Positions 1 through 6,722 are shown, numbered from the stretch's first letter. The stretch: 23,326 bases of DNA from a virus (IMGVR_UViG_3300028822_000279:1-23326); one strand, 5' to 3'. A program made the numbers and translations. The notes: generated by a model from the letters alone, not told the origin.

Positions 1-1
1 A

Positions 2-130
2 GTATACACCCCCCCACTTGTTTTCCTATGGTCGGAGGGTAAGTCGTGCAACCCTTTGGTAGTACATCTCCCGCGCCGCAAAGAGTCAAAATATCTGTGG
101 TGCCCGGAACGGTTAGCATCCAGTCAGTGA
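2..130 (+). CDS. possible C-terminal end of an upstream gene (low confidence)
   Basis: One reading frame is open from the left edge of the window to a TGA at 128-130 (42 codons). The translated tail is rich in Arg, Lys and Trp and ends in ...CPERLASSQ. No start can lie inside the window that would make it a convincing complete gene, and I recognise no family. It may be the last part of a gene that begins to the left, or simply a chance open frame. Known: the segment directly downstream is non-coding and structured, which fits a gene end here. Inferred only. Confidence 0.18.
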   Translation, partial: VYTPPLVFLWSEGKSCNPLVVHLPRRKESKYLWCPERLASSQ

Positions 131-183
131 GAGAATGAGGCTACAGGCGTAAGGCCGGTGCCTCTCATCTTAACAATTCTCAC
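127..183 (+). other. stem-loop in the non-coding leader upstream of the resolvase gene
   Basis: GTGA (127-130) pairs with TCAC (180-183), GAAT (133-136) with ATTC (176-179), and GAGGC (137-141) with GCCTC (160-164), leaving a 2-nt bulge and an internal loop. Apart from this and the promoter at 245-274, I see nothing else in 131-289. There is no T-tract, so it is not an intrinsic terminator. It could be an mRNA end structure or part of an RNA element. Confidence 0.35.
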
Positions 184-244
184 CGCTCCACGCCTAGCCG
201 GCGGATGGAGATCTTCCGGCAAAGGACCAACACGGCACAATCTG

Positions 245-274
245 TTGACGCGGGTCCCTCTTCTGTGGTATATT
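245..274 (+). promoter_or_regulatory. sigma70-type promoter upstream of the RusA-like gene
   Basis: TTGACG at 245-250, an 18-nt spacer, and TATATT at 269-274 (an overlapping TATTAT lies at 271-276). Transcription would start near 281, only about 9 nt before the ATG at 290 and just at the GAGG ribosome-binding site. This makes 290, not the ATG at 275 that lies inside the -10 box, the more likely gene start. Confidence 0.55.
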
Positions 275-289
275 ATGTTTGAGGTGGGC

Positions 290-724
290 ATGGAGAAGAG
301 CTTGTGTGATCGTCCCAGTATAAGCGTGGTATTAGCGCTTCCGCCGACGTTGAACCAGTCTTATACCATAGTAAAAGTCGAGGGCTATTCGAGGCTGGCT
401 TTAACCGACGAGGCCAACGACTACAAGGACGAGGTAGCGGTCCTGGCGTTTCAGGCGATGGACGGGGAGTTTCCGGTGGAGAACGGTCCTCGGGCAGGGG
501 AGTACAGGTTAGAGCTGGTGCTTCACCTAACCGCGAATACCCGGGATGTAGATGCCAACGTGAAGCTGGTGATGGACGGGATATGTCGAGGTATAGGGTT
601 GAACGATAACCGGGTGTTTAAGGTGACCCTGGAGAAGAGGGTGAGCCACAAGAGATACGGGAAGAGGTGGTTGGAGGCGAGGCTGATCTATTTGGGGCGA
701 GGGATACACGAAGTTGGCGTTTGA
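290..724 (+). CDS. rusA-like: RusA-like Holliday junction resolvase
   Basis: A 144-residue protein, the usual size for RusA endodeoxyribonucleases, which are dimeric, Mg-dependent enzymes that cut Holliday junctions and in phages resolve branched DNA before packaging. Seen: an N-terminal LPPTLNQSY motif (residues 18-26), which matches the LPPS-N-x-x-Y hallmark of the family, and an acidic cluster D86-V-D88-A-N90-V-K92 followed by D106 in the LNDNRV segment. This mirrors the D70/D72/K76/D91 set of E. coli RusA, with one difference: the canonical D-x-D-N is D-V-D-A-N here. The start at 290 is chosen because GAGG lies 5 nt upstream and because the longer frame from 158 would cross the promoter. 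It overlaps the next gene by 11 nt, which suggests coupled translation. Function is inferred from motifs. Confidence 0.8.
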   Translation: MEKSLCDRPSISVVLALPPTLNQSYTIVKVEGYSRLALTDEANDYKDEVAVLAFQAMDGEFPVENGPRAGEYRLELVLHLTANTRDVDANVKLVMDGICRGIGLNDNRVFKVTLEKRVSHKRYGKRWLEARLIYLGRGIHEVGV

Positions 725-932
725 GAGGCTGTTCTCAGCAAACCAGCTGAAGGTTTTAAGATTGATGCCTATGATGATGGTGGAGGAAATAGCAGAAGAA
801 CTTGGCATTTCTCGTTCCGCTGTCGGGGGTCGTCAGGAGGAGATTTACAGGAAAGTCGGACTAGATGGATTTGGGATTGGGGCGCGAACCAAAGTAGTGC
901 TTTGGGCAATATGGGTGGGGTTGATCGAGTAG
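714..932 (+). CDS. small LuxR/GerE-type helix-turn-helix protein
   Basis: A 72-residue protein starting with TTG inside the end of the resolvase gene. Seen: the core VEEIAEELGISRSAV (residues 23-37) followed by EEIYRKVGL and an alanine/valine-rich last helix. This is the layout of a LuxR C-terminal DNA-binding domain (scaffold helix, HTH, fourth helix) without any sensor or receiver domain. Such stand-alone domains act as transcription regulators. In phages a small HTH protein just before the terminase may control late genes. The start is uncertain because it relies on TTG with GGGATACACGAAG upstream, a weak ribosome-binding site. The HTH call is fairly firm; the regulated target is unknown. 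Confidence 0.65.
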   Translation: MAFERLFSANQLKVLRLMPMMMVEEIAEELGISRSAVGGRQEEIYRKVGLDGFGIGARTKVVLWAIWVGLIE

Positions 933-964
933 ATTCAAATCCCTATGGGTCTACCTATGATCAC

Positions 965-1037
965 GCCAGGGTAGCTCAAATGGTAGAGCAGCGGTCTTGT
1001 AAACCGCCGGTCGCGAGTTCGATTCTCGCTCCTGGCT
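965..1037 (+). tRNA. tRNA-Thr (anticodon TGT)
   Basis: A complete cloverleaf: acceptor GCCAGGG paired with TCCTGGC (one G-T wobble at the inner end), a D-arm containing AGCTCAAATGGTAGAGC, an anticodon stem GCGGT/ACCGC with loop CTTGTAA (anticodon TGT at 998-1000), and a T-arm with GTTCGATTC. The discriminator is T1037. No CCA is encoded. It lies directly after the HTH gene and reads ACA threonine codons. Confidence 0.95.
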
Positions 1038-1042
1038 TGGGC

Positions 1043-1183
1043 GGTGGGGCTTCGCGGCCTGTGTGCGGCGATGACGGCGAGAGTAGTAGCCGAAACCTTT
1101 GGATAGCACGCCCCCACCACCGAGGGGACGAGCCGAAGTTTGGCAGTTTGGCAAAGTCTGGCACTGCCAAGCTTCCAAAGTTC
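1043..1183 (+). other. structured intergenic stretch between tRNA-Thr and a small gene
   Basis: No gene is supported in 1038-1201. GGTGGGGC (1043-1050) can pair with GCCCCCACC (1110-1118, one bulged C). Further on, an 8-bp inverted repeat TTGGCAGT ... ACTGCCAA encloses 15 nt in the 1142-1175 area. There is no U-tract. It may be the remains of a former tRNA-cluster member or a small RNA; neither can be shown from sequence alone. Confidence 0.3.
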
Positions 1184-1201
1184 CATGAGGGGAGGAGTGA
1201 A

Positions 1202-1345
1202 ATGAAGACAGCATTCTTAGTAGTAGGAGCCATCGCCCTCTTTGTTGTGGAGCGGATATTTATCAGCAAAGATGTTCCCATAAGGGGAGGGCACGGGGAT
1301 AGGCCAACTGGACCAGCACCAAGGCCAACCCCAAGACCAAAATAG
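1202..1345 (+). CDS. tiny membrane protein, function unknown
   Basis: A 47-residue protein. The start at 1202 is preceded by GGGGAGGAGTGAA, a strong ribosome-binding site 5-7 nt upstream, which is the main reason to accept it over a longer frame from 902 that would run through the tRNA. Residues 4-17 (AFLVVGAIALFVVE) form one hydrophobic segment. It is followed by a basic stretch with glycines and a C-terminal proline-rich tail (PAPRPTPRPK). I recognise no family. Its place between two tRNAs and before the terminase genes is typical for small phage accessory genes. It could be a small lysis or host-takeover protein, but nothing in the sequence proves this. Confidence 0.55.
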   Translation: MKTAFLVVGAIALFVVERIFISKDVPIRGGHGDRPTGPAPRPTPRPK

Positions 1346-1400
1346 CCGGGATAGCCTACATAAGTGCCGACACCTACCACATACCTATCTTGGACGACTA

Positions 1401-1482
1401 GGGGAGGAGTGGTGAATGGTGACACCAAGGGTCTGTAAAACCCCCGCCTTCGGGCCTGAAGGTTCAAATCCTTCCCTCCCCA
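1401..1482 (+). tRNA. tRNA-Tyr (anticodon GTA), class II with long variable arm
   Basis: Acceptor GGGGAGG (1401-1407) pairs with CCTCCCC (1475-1481), discriminator A1482. The D-arm is GGTG...CACC. The anticodon stem AGGGT/ACCCC has one A-C mismatch at its outer end and encloses loop CTGTAAA, anticodon GTA at 1435-1437. An extended variable arm CGCC-TTC-GGGC and the T-arm GAAGG-TTCAAAT-CCTTC follow. The long variable arm fits a bacterial tRNA-Tyr. No CCA is encoded. Confidence 0.9.
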
Positions 1483-1495
1483 TTGAGGGGGCGCC

Positions 1496-2173
1496 ATGAG
1501 GATAACACCACGCGAGGGCGTTGAGGAGATCACAAAGCCGACGGACATCAAGGTGACGGACGGCGACATCAGGCGTTACACCCGGTTCAAGGGTCCCAAG
1601 ATCGCGTTGGACAAGATATATGGGGAGGGGGGCTGGGGAGACAAAGAAGTCAGGGACTACATCCGAGAGACAAAGTTTGCCGAGTTTCAAAGGCTCCAGA
1701 AGGGGCCAGAAGTTGAGGCTGACCCAGTCGAGGATAGGTTGCAAGAGTATCTTGAGGCCTTCGAAGCCCCTACTCCCAACGACGTCGAGATGCTCAAGGC
1801 CATGTGTCACATAGAGGTCAGCTTGGAGTCTGTTCGAGAGAAGTTGCTGGAAGTAGATAAACCCACAGAGATCTATAACCTCACCCAATCCCAGACGAGA
1901 CTCCTTGCCGAGCACCGGCAGTTACAACAGTTACTGGGCATCGACAAGGTGGGCAGGGACCGGGGCAAGAAGGCCAAGACTGCCCTCGATGAGATACAGG
2001 AATTGGTAGAGGAGGGCGCGAGATTCATCGAGGAGCAGTTGGTGAAGATAAGCCATTGTGGGATTCTCATCGGCTGGATTCACCCGCACTTTCCAGAGAT
2101 GGGGTATAAGTTTGAGACCAAGTGCCCCAAGTGTGGGGAGGAAGTGCAGATCTCCGCAGAGGAGCGCGAATAA
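1496..2173 (+). CDS. probable terminase small subunit with C-terminal zinc ribbon
   Basis: A 225-residue protein directly before the large terminase, from which it is separated by only 2 nt. Small terminases bind the packaging start on viral DNA and regulate the large-subunit motor. Seen: a charged N-terminal part with the sequence GGWGDKEVRDYI, a central helical region (about residues 95-185) that would suit oligomer formation, and a C-terminal CPKCGEE element with an upstream HCG that resembles half of a zinc ribbon. The length and position suit TerS; the sequence itself does not carry a diagnostic motif. The start at 1496 has GAGGGG 5-10 nt upstream. A zinc ribbon at the end of TerS is less usual and could add DNA or protein contacts. 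Confidence 0.55.
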   Translation: MRITPREGVEEITKPTDIKVTDGDIRRYTRFKGPKIALDKIYGEGGWGDKEVRDYIRETKFAEFQRLQKGPEVEADPVEDRLQEYLEAFEAPTPNDVEMLKAMCHIEVSLESVREKLLEVDKPTEIYNLTQSQTRLLAEHRQLQQLLGIDKVGRDRGKKAKTALDEIQELVEEGARFIEEQLVKISHCGILIGWIHPHFPEMGYKFETKCPKCGEEVQISAEERE

Positions 2174-2175
2174 GG

Positions 2176-3747
2176 ATGCCGCTGAAAGAGAAGGTATCAG
2201 AAGACAGGTTGCTATTCGGTAAACTCTTGCACGACCAGATAGACTTTCGGAGGTTCTTCTGGAAGAAGGAACTTTACTTGCCTCTTAGTTTGGACCAGCG
2301 CTTGATGTGCGCGGATGAAAGTGAGCGGATTCTCCTTTGCACTGGCCGAAAGACGATGAAGACCATAAATTTAGAGGCCAAGGTCATCCAGATAAGTTTG
2401 CTTCACGACGAGGGCGATGCGGAGGCGATGTTCTTCACCCCTGGCCAGGTACACATGTCCCCTGTGCGGGATAGGATCATCTCTCGCGTCAATAGGAATG
2501 TTCTTTTTCGGGCCATCAAGCTGAACTTCAATAAGAACGAGGGGATCCTTGATTTCAAGACCGGCCTTCGGTGGTTCTTCAGGATAGAAGGCTCGTCGGG
2601 GACAGAGGAGAACATGGTGGGGCCCCGTTGCATCCACATGATCGGCGATGAGCTCGCATTTGGGGGGCAGAGATGTCACGATGCCAGGTTCCAGACCGCG
2701 CTCCCGGGTTGCAAGTGGGTTTATGCCGGGGTCCCCCACGGGGTGAGGGACTCGCCGTTCTATCGACTCGATCAGACCGGCGAGGGGCTAGATTGGTCGA
2801 GGCACAAGATGACCACATTCGCTAATCCCCTCTATCAGACAGAGGAGTCCAAACAGACGCTGCTCAAGGACTACGGCGGGGAGAACACCCAGCAGTACAT
2901 TACACAGGTCCTGGGAGAGTGGGGCGAGGAAGTCTTCTCCAGCTTCCCCCCTGGGTCCATCGCTATCAAGCCCGAGTTGCCCTACACATACCAAGAGTTC
3001 ACCGGCAGGCAGATAGAGAGGTTCATCAAGGCGGATGCTTTGGACTCCTACATACGCGTTCCGAGAGTGGATGCGAGCCGCTACATCATCTCCGTTGATC
3101 ATGGCTTTTCTCCTGATCCTTCCATGATCGGTGTATTCTACGAGGCCAAAGACAAGGAGTGGCATCAGTTGGCTCGGATCAAATTGCTGCGGGTCACCAT
3201 TATTCACCAAGCCAAACTCATCAACTTCCTCAATGTGAATCTCTTGGACAAAAAGGTAGCTGTGATTTGCACGGACGAGATCGACCTCCTTGACCAATTG
3301 AGGGACGTGGATGAGTCCACATCCTTGGGCCACAAGGACGACTATGTATCGAAGTGCTTGCTGGCACAACCGGCCGGCACCATCGAGATAGGGGTTGATG
3401 AGGCTGGAAACCCGATCAAGAAAAGGCTGAAGCAGTGGATGATGGAGGAGTTGCGGAAGGCGATGACGTACGCCAACCTGGAGCTCCCTTACGACTATCA
3501 CGTCTGGCTAGCCCAGGATGACGAGGTTGAACAGGAATTGAGAGGCACCACGGAGAGGACAACGCCATCGGGGAAGGTAGTCTACATGCCCGAGAGGCGA
3601 GGCCAAGAACACAACGCTGAGATGCTCAGATACTTGGTCTGGGCACTTCACCACATTAGCGAGCCAAGATATCAAGAAGAGAGCCTCGAGGGGCTTGGTT
3701 GGATCCCAACGGGGGAGCCCGGGTCTTGGAAAGCCCCTTGGGGGTGA
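2176..3747 (+). CDS. terL: terminase large subunit (packaging ATPase and nuclease)
   Basis: A 523-residue protein that would pump DNA into the prohead and cut it at the end. Seen: a Walker A-like segment G57-RKTM-K62-T63, a Walker B segment CIHMIGDE with D158-E159, a coupling motif VYAGVPHG (183-190) and a C-terminal RNase H-like nuclease with ISVDHG (D308), ICTDEID (D367/E368) and a late acidic site in GQEHNAEMLR. Odd: the P-loop has Met where the family nearly always has Gly or Ser before Lys. The start at 2176 is chosen because a longer frame from 2122 would run inside the upstream gene; AAGG lies just before the ATG. The upstream neighbour is the small subunit and the next protein gene is the portal, as expected. 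Confidence 0.92.
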   Translation: MPLKEKVSEDRLLFGKLLHDQIDFRRFFWKKELYLPLSLDQRLMCADESERILLCTGRKTMKTINLEAKVIQISLLHDEGDAEAMFFTPGQVHMSPVRDRIISRVNRNVLFRAIKLNFNKNEGILDFKTGLRWFFRIEGSSGTEENMVGPRCIHMIGDELAFGGQRCHDARFQTALPGCKWVYAGVPHGVRDSPFYRLDQTGEGLDWSRHKMTTFANPLYQTEESKQTLLKDYGGENTQQYITQVLGEWGEEVFSSFPPGSIAIKPELPYTYQEFTGRQIERFIKADALDSYIRVPRVDASRYIISVDHGFSPDPSMIGVFYEAKDKEWHQLARIKLLRVTIIHQAKLINFLNVNLLDKKVAVICTDEIDLLDQLRDVDESTSLGHKDDYVSKCLLAQPAGTIEIGVDEAGNPIKKRLKQWMMEELRKAMTYANLELPYDYHVWLAQDDEVEQELRGTTERTTPSGKVVYMPERRGQEHNAEMLRYLVWALHHISEPRYQEESLEGLGWIPTGEPGSWKAPWG

Positions 3748-3766
3748 GGTCTTTGCCACGCCAGAT

Positions 3767-3782
3767 AGGTCCGATCGGACCT
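3767..3782. repeat. 16-bp perfect palindrome after the large terminase gene
   Basis: AGGTCCGATCGGACCT reads the same on both strands and lies 19 nt after the terminase stop. Only TTT follows, so it is a poor intrinsic terminator. A perfect palindrome could be an operator for a dimeric regulator, such as the small HTH protein encoded at 714-932, or a processing site. Nothing shows which. Confidence 0.5.
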
Positions 3783-3784
3783 TT

Positions 3785-3867
3785 GGTTAAGAAAACGGCT
3801 CTCTCGAGCGGAAGATCTACGCCCACGTGGACAGACATCTATCTTAACCGTTTTCGTGGGGCCCCAC
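3785..3867. repeat. nested inverted repeats and a second palindrome in the gap before the portal gene
   Basis: GGTTAAG (3785-3791) can pair with CTTAACC (3843-3849), and AAAACGG (3792-3798) with CCGTTTT (3848-3854). The two pairings overlap at CC and so are partly exclusive. GTGGGGCCCCAC (3856-3867) is a 12-bp palindrome. The stretch 3748-3895 holds no gene that I can support. The repeats could form a regulatory switch or the end of the terminase mRNA. Confidence 0.4.
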
Positions 3868-3895
3868 CTCTCGCAGTATCCGCTGGGCCAAACCA

Positions 3896-3924
3896 TTGAC
3901 AGGCTGTGTAAACTCTGGTAGAAT
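3896..3924 (+). promoter_or_regulatory. near-consensus sigma70 promoter
   Basis: TTGACA (3896-3901), a spacer of exactly 17 nt, then TAGAAT (3919-3924). Transcription should start near 3931, about 17 nt before the tRNA-like RNA and about 190 nt before the portal gene. This is one of the two best promoters in the window. A second TTGACA at 3939 has no matching -10 box. Confidence 0.75.
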
Positions 3925-3947
3925 GAGCGTAAAATTCGTTGACAGAG

Positions 3948-4106
3948 GCCACCCGTGGCGGAAAGGGTAGACGCTAATTGTCCCTAGTATGACAGTAGGC
4001 AATGGCCCGCCAGTATAAGTCGCCAAAGCGTTGCTGGATACCGCTTGTAAAACCATACCAGTGGGACATAGGGCATGTTCCAGGGTTCGATTCCCTGGCG
4101 GGTGGC
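3948..4106 (+). ncRNA. tRNA-like RNA with the anticodon region replaced by a long insertion
   Basis: The ends look like a class II (Leu-type) tRNA. GCCACCCG (3948-3955) pairs with CGGGTGGC (4099-4106); TGGCGGAA...GGGTAGACGC (3956-3974) matches the D-arm of tRNA-Leu; CCAGGG-TTCGATT-CCCTGG (4080-4098) is a T-arm with an extra base pair; ACAT-AGGGC-ATGT (4066-4078) could be a variable arm. Between D-arm and variable arm lie about 90 nt instead of about 20. TGTCCC (3979-3984) can pair with GGGACA (4063-4068), placing a 78-nt insertion where the anticodon loop should be. CCCGCCAG (4006-4013) can pair with CTGGCGGG (4095-4102), which would break the T-arm. It may be an intron-containing tRNA, a disrupted tRNA, or a tRNA mimic. 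A strong promoter lies just upstream and the portal gene starts 14 nt downstream. Confidence 0.55.
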
Positions 4107-4119
4107 CCGAAAGGATAGA

Positions 4120-6324
4120 ATGGTAAAATACTACATCAAAGGAGAGCAAGGCGGCTGGGACGCGAGCGGTAAACGCTGGAGAGATAAGCGGGGCCGTTAT
4201 GCCACTCGTGAAGCGGCGCTAGGCCTGGCAATGCAAGACGAGTGGGGCATGGCCCTCAAGTTAGACTTTGCCCCTACCTCTACTAACTTAGAGGCCATCG
4301 ATCGCGTGATGGGTGGCCTCGTTGACGTTGCCGGCTATAAGAAGCCGGACCAACTGTTGGCGGCAATTGTAGAGGCAGACCTGGGTGATAGTGCCGATCC
4401 GATGCCCTCTGACATCCTGGCCATGATGAAACTGGCCGAGTATTTCATCAAGGTGGAGGGAGATGTCTGGCAGACGATAGAAGTCCCCTTGACCGTTGGT
4501 CTGAAGCAGTTGGTCATCGAGGGGCCAGATGAGGGGTTAGAGAAAGACATTCGACAACTCTACGAGAGCCTGGATATGCTGGAGATCCTCACCCAGTTGT
4601 GGCTCTGTGTGGCCATCTATGGGCAAGCCTTCCCACTAGAGGTTTACGACAAGAAGGAGTCAAAGGGCGTATTGATTTTGAACCCCAAGTATATGAGGGT
4701 GGGCAAGACGGTTACCATGGGTCGTTATAGCCTAGACCTGATTCCCGAGACCGAGGCGTTACGGAAGGAGTTGGAAACCCAGACAGAGAAGAAACTGATG
4801 TACAACACCTTTGCGTCTGACTGGAACGAGCAGGTAGCCAAGGGGCATAACGTGCCGCTCGAGCCCGAATTCTGTCATCCGGTGCGGGGTTTAGGCCTAG
4901 CCTTTCACCGATATGTTGTCCCGCCTCTGGCCAGGGCGTTTCGGAGGATCTCCACCCGCCAGGTACTGGAAGAGCTGATCCGGGCCACCATCGAGGGATA
5001 CAGGAACCAACTGTGGCTATTCAAGCTGGGGGCAGATGGCCATGAAGCATCGCCCCAGAAAAAGGCATACTTCCAGAGCCTGATTACCGGCGCGGCTGGG
5101 GATCGGACGGGCCACCTGATCTGGACATGGGACATAGAAGCCGAGATATTGACGCCCGAGCCCATAGACGAGGTATTGGGTAGCGAGAAGCGGCGGGACC
5201 TCACCCAAGACATCTTTAGGGACTTAGGCATCAGTATGAGGCTGATTTCTGGCGAAAGCCCCGTGCGGGAGGGAAGAGGGGCCGAGGAGGCCGACATCCG
5301 CATATTCCTAGAGCGGTTGGACTTCTGGCGCAGACGGGTGATAGCATGGGCCATGGGATTCAACCGCCGGTGGCTAGAGCAAACTGGCAAGAGCAAGTAT
5401 ATTGACAAGTTGCCCCTAGTGAAGTTCGGGCGGGTTTTCTTGGAGATAGAGGAACTTATCAGAAGCCTTATCATGCCTCTGCTTCAGGCTGGGGTATTGA
5501 GCAGGAAAACAGCTCTCGAAACTGCCGGATTCAATTACGAAGCCGAGTTGCAGCGCAAAAAGGAGGAACAGCCATACATTCACTTGTTTGCGCCGGCTCC
5601 TACGTTTGCTCAGACCACCGTGAAGCCAGGGACACCAGAAAAGGAGTCCTTGACGGCTCCCAGGGGGCGGCCCCCTGACGCACAGAATCCCGAGCAATTG
5701 CTAAAGGCCTCTCAGATTTATATGGAGTACCGGGACAAGGTGCTATCTGCCTACGATGAGGCCTTGGAGGCCGAGGATAAGAAAGCGGCTATCACCAAGT
5801 TCATATCTGCTCTTGCGGTACTGAATGCCGACTATATGAAAGAGGCTGCTCAACTTGGATACATCACGGCCGGCGGATCTGGGGACCTACCTGAGGACTA
5901 TGTGCAGAGGGCTATTGACTGGAACAACGATTATCTGGCGGGCTTTGAGGGAGCCCTCCTTGAAGCGGCGGAGGACGAGAAAGCGCTGAAGAAAATGCAG
6001 CGCAGGGCCAAGATGTACGCTGACCAGGGTGACAAGATAGCGTTCATGTTCGGTGTCTTTTGGTTTATGAAGGAACAAGGCGCAAGGGGCTGGCGCAGGG
6101 TGCTTCATCCAGAACTTTCTCTAACGGGGCCCTGTGAGCTCTGTATCGCTGACAGCGTGTTGATTCATCCCATCGATGAGCCGTTTTCGGACCACCCAGA
6201 GGGCGTATGCTCGGCACAATCGCTTTATTTCTATTGGACAGAGCGTCCGATGGAAGAGATCCCCAGGATCTTCCCGGTGCCAAGGCGAAGGGATGAGAAG
6301 AGGATAGTTCGACGGATTAGGTAG
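4120..6324 (+). CDS. portal protein fused to a MuF-like C-terminal domain
   Basis: A 734-residue protein. Portals form the 12-subunit ring at the head vertex through which DNA passes; MuF proteins are minor head proteins often encoded next to the portal. Seen: a portal-like N-terminal two-thirds with VPLTVGLKQLVIEG, the helical RRISTRQVLEELIRATIEGY region and the DLGISMRLISGESP segment, then a Pro-rich spacer (about residues 525-550), a helical region and a C-terminal metal-binding signature GPCELC (Cys about 672 and 675) followed by DHPEGVC, much like the C-x2-C ... H-P-x-C end of MuF domains. A longer frame starts at 4075 but would overlap the tRNA-like T-arm; ATG 4120 with GAAAGGA upstream is preferred. 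The length (usual portals 400-550) supports the fusion. Confidence 0.82.
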   Translation: MVKYYIKGEQGGWDASGKRWRDKRGRYATREAALGLAMQDEWGMALKLDFAPTSTNLEAIDRVMGGLVDVAGYKKPDQLLAAIVEADLGDSADPMPSDILAMMKLAEYFIKVEGDVWQTIEVPLTVGLKQLVIEGPDEGLEKDIRQLYESLDMLEILTQLWLCVAIYGQAFPLEVYDKKESKGVLILNPKYMRVGKTVTMGRYSLDLIPETEALRKELETQTEKKLMYNTFASDWNEQVAKGHNVPLEPEFCHPVRGLGLAFHRYVVPPLARAFRRISTRQVLEELIRATIEGYRNQLWLFKLGADGHEASPQKKAYFQSLITGAAGDRTGHLIWTWDIEAEILTPEPIDEVLGSEKRRDLTQDIFRDLGISMRLISGESPVREGRGAEEADIRIFLERLDFWRRRVIAWAMGFNRRWLEQTGKSKYIDKLPLVKFGRVFLEIEELIRSLIMPLLQAGVLSRKTALETAGFNYEAELQRKKEEQPYIHLFAPAPTFAQTTVKPGTPEKESLTAPRGRPPDAQNPEQLLKASQIYMEYRDKVLSAYDEALEAEDKKAAITKFISALAVLNADYMKEAAQLGYITAGGSGDLPEDYVQRAIDWNNDYLAGFEGALLEAAEDEKALKKMQRRAKMYADQGDKIAFMFGVFWFMKEQGARGWRRVLHPELSLTGPCELCIADSVLIHPIDEPFSDHPEGVCSAQSLYFYWTERPMEEIPRIFPVPRRRDEKRIVRRIR

Positions 6325-6347
6325 CAAGGGAAGACAAGGGGTAAAAC

Positions 6348-6722
6348 ATGAAATATCGGGCATTCCTCGGGGCCATGGCCCTACTGTTCGCTGGAATCTT
6401 CATCTACGCAGACCCAATACCCGGACCATTCACTCCGTATGGCGTATACCTCATCGGCATGATCGTCCTCATAGGTTGTGCCTTCGTCGTGGGAACGCGA
6501 CGAATAGGCCAAGGAATGAGTGGCACTGCTAGGATCATCTGTGAAAGGACTGGTAGGGAAGTTAGCTATTCGCTCCCTATAACTTGGGAAGTCAAGCCTA
6601 AGCCGAGTGGAGAGGCTTGGCTGTTGTGTCACGGGTGTACAATAGGGGACTGTGCTGATAGGCAAAAGAGGGTTGGCATACTCCATGAGAATCCTCCATC
6701 TGTATGCGGACAACAAGGGTGA
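6348..6722 (+). CDS. two-helix membrane protein with Cys-rich tail, unknown function
   Basis: A 124-residue protein with a good ribosome-binding site (AAGGGG, spacing about 7). Seen: a hydrophobic segment at residues 5-22, a second at about 31-49 (VYLIGMIVLIGCAFVVG), and a soluble tail with five cysteines after residue 60, including CHGCTIGDC. The tail could bind a metal or form disulfides. It is the first gene of the accessory block and overlaps the following glycosyltransferase gene by 38 nt, suggesting translational coupling. I recognise no family; a membrane anchor for the glycan-modifying enzymes or a small membrane effector are both possible. Confidence 0.6.
   Translation: MKYRAFLGAMALLFAGIFIYADPIPGPFTPYGVYLIGMIVLIGCAFVVGTRRIGQGMSGTARIICERTGREVSYSLPITWEVKPKPSGEAWLLCHGCTIGDCADRQKRVGILHENPPSVCGQQG

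Noticed and set aside
956-961. TATGAT as a -10 box for tRNA-Thr
   Set aside because: It lies only 3 nt before the tRNA and no -35 box is found at 16-18 nt.
976-1569. Long open frame on the - strand (197 codons)
   Set aside because: It runs antisense through two tRNA genes and a well-initiated small gene, and its sequence shows no family features.
2788-3501. 237-codon open frame on the - strand
   Set aside because: It is the antisense shadow of the large terminase gene, whose motifs are clear.
3939-3967. Second TTGACA as another promoter
   Set aside because: No -10-like hexamer lies 16-18 nt downstream; the sequence there is the D-arm of the tRNA-like RNA.
3948-4106. Selenocysteine tRNA, because acceptor plus T-stem is longer than 12 bp
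   Set aside because: No TCA anticodon in a proper loop, the D-arm is Leu-like with 3 bp, and the inner part is far too long.
3948-4106. tmRNA
   Set aside because: It has a full class II D-arm, no recognisable tag reading frame and lacks the GGGGxU start and Ala identity pair; it is also too short.
5402-5407. TTGACA within the portal gene
   Set aside because: It lies in well-supported coding sequence and I saw no convincing -10 partner.
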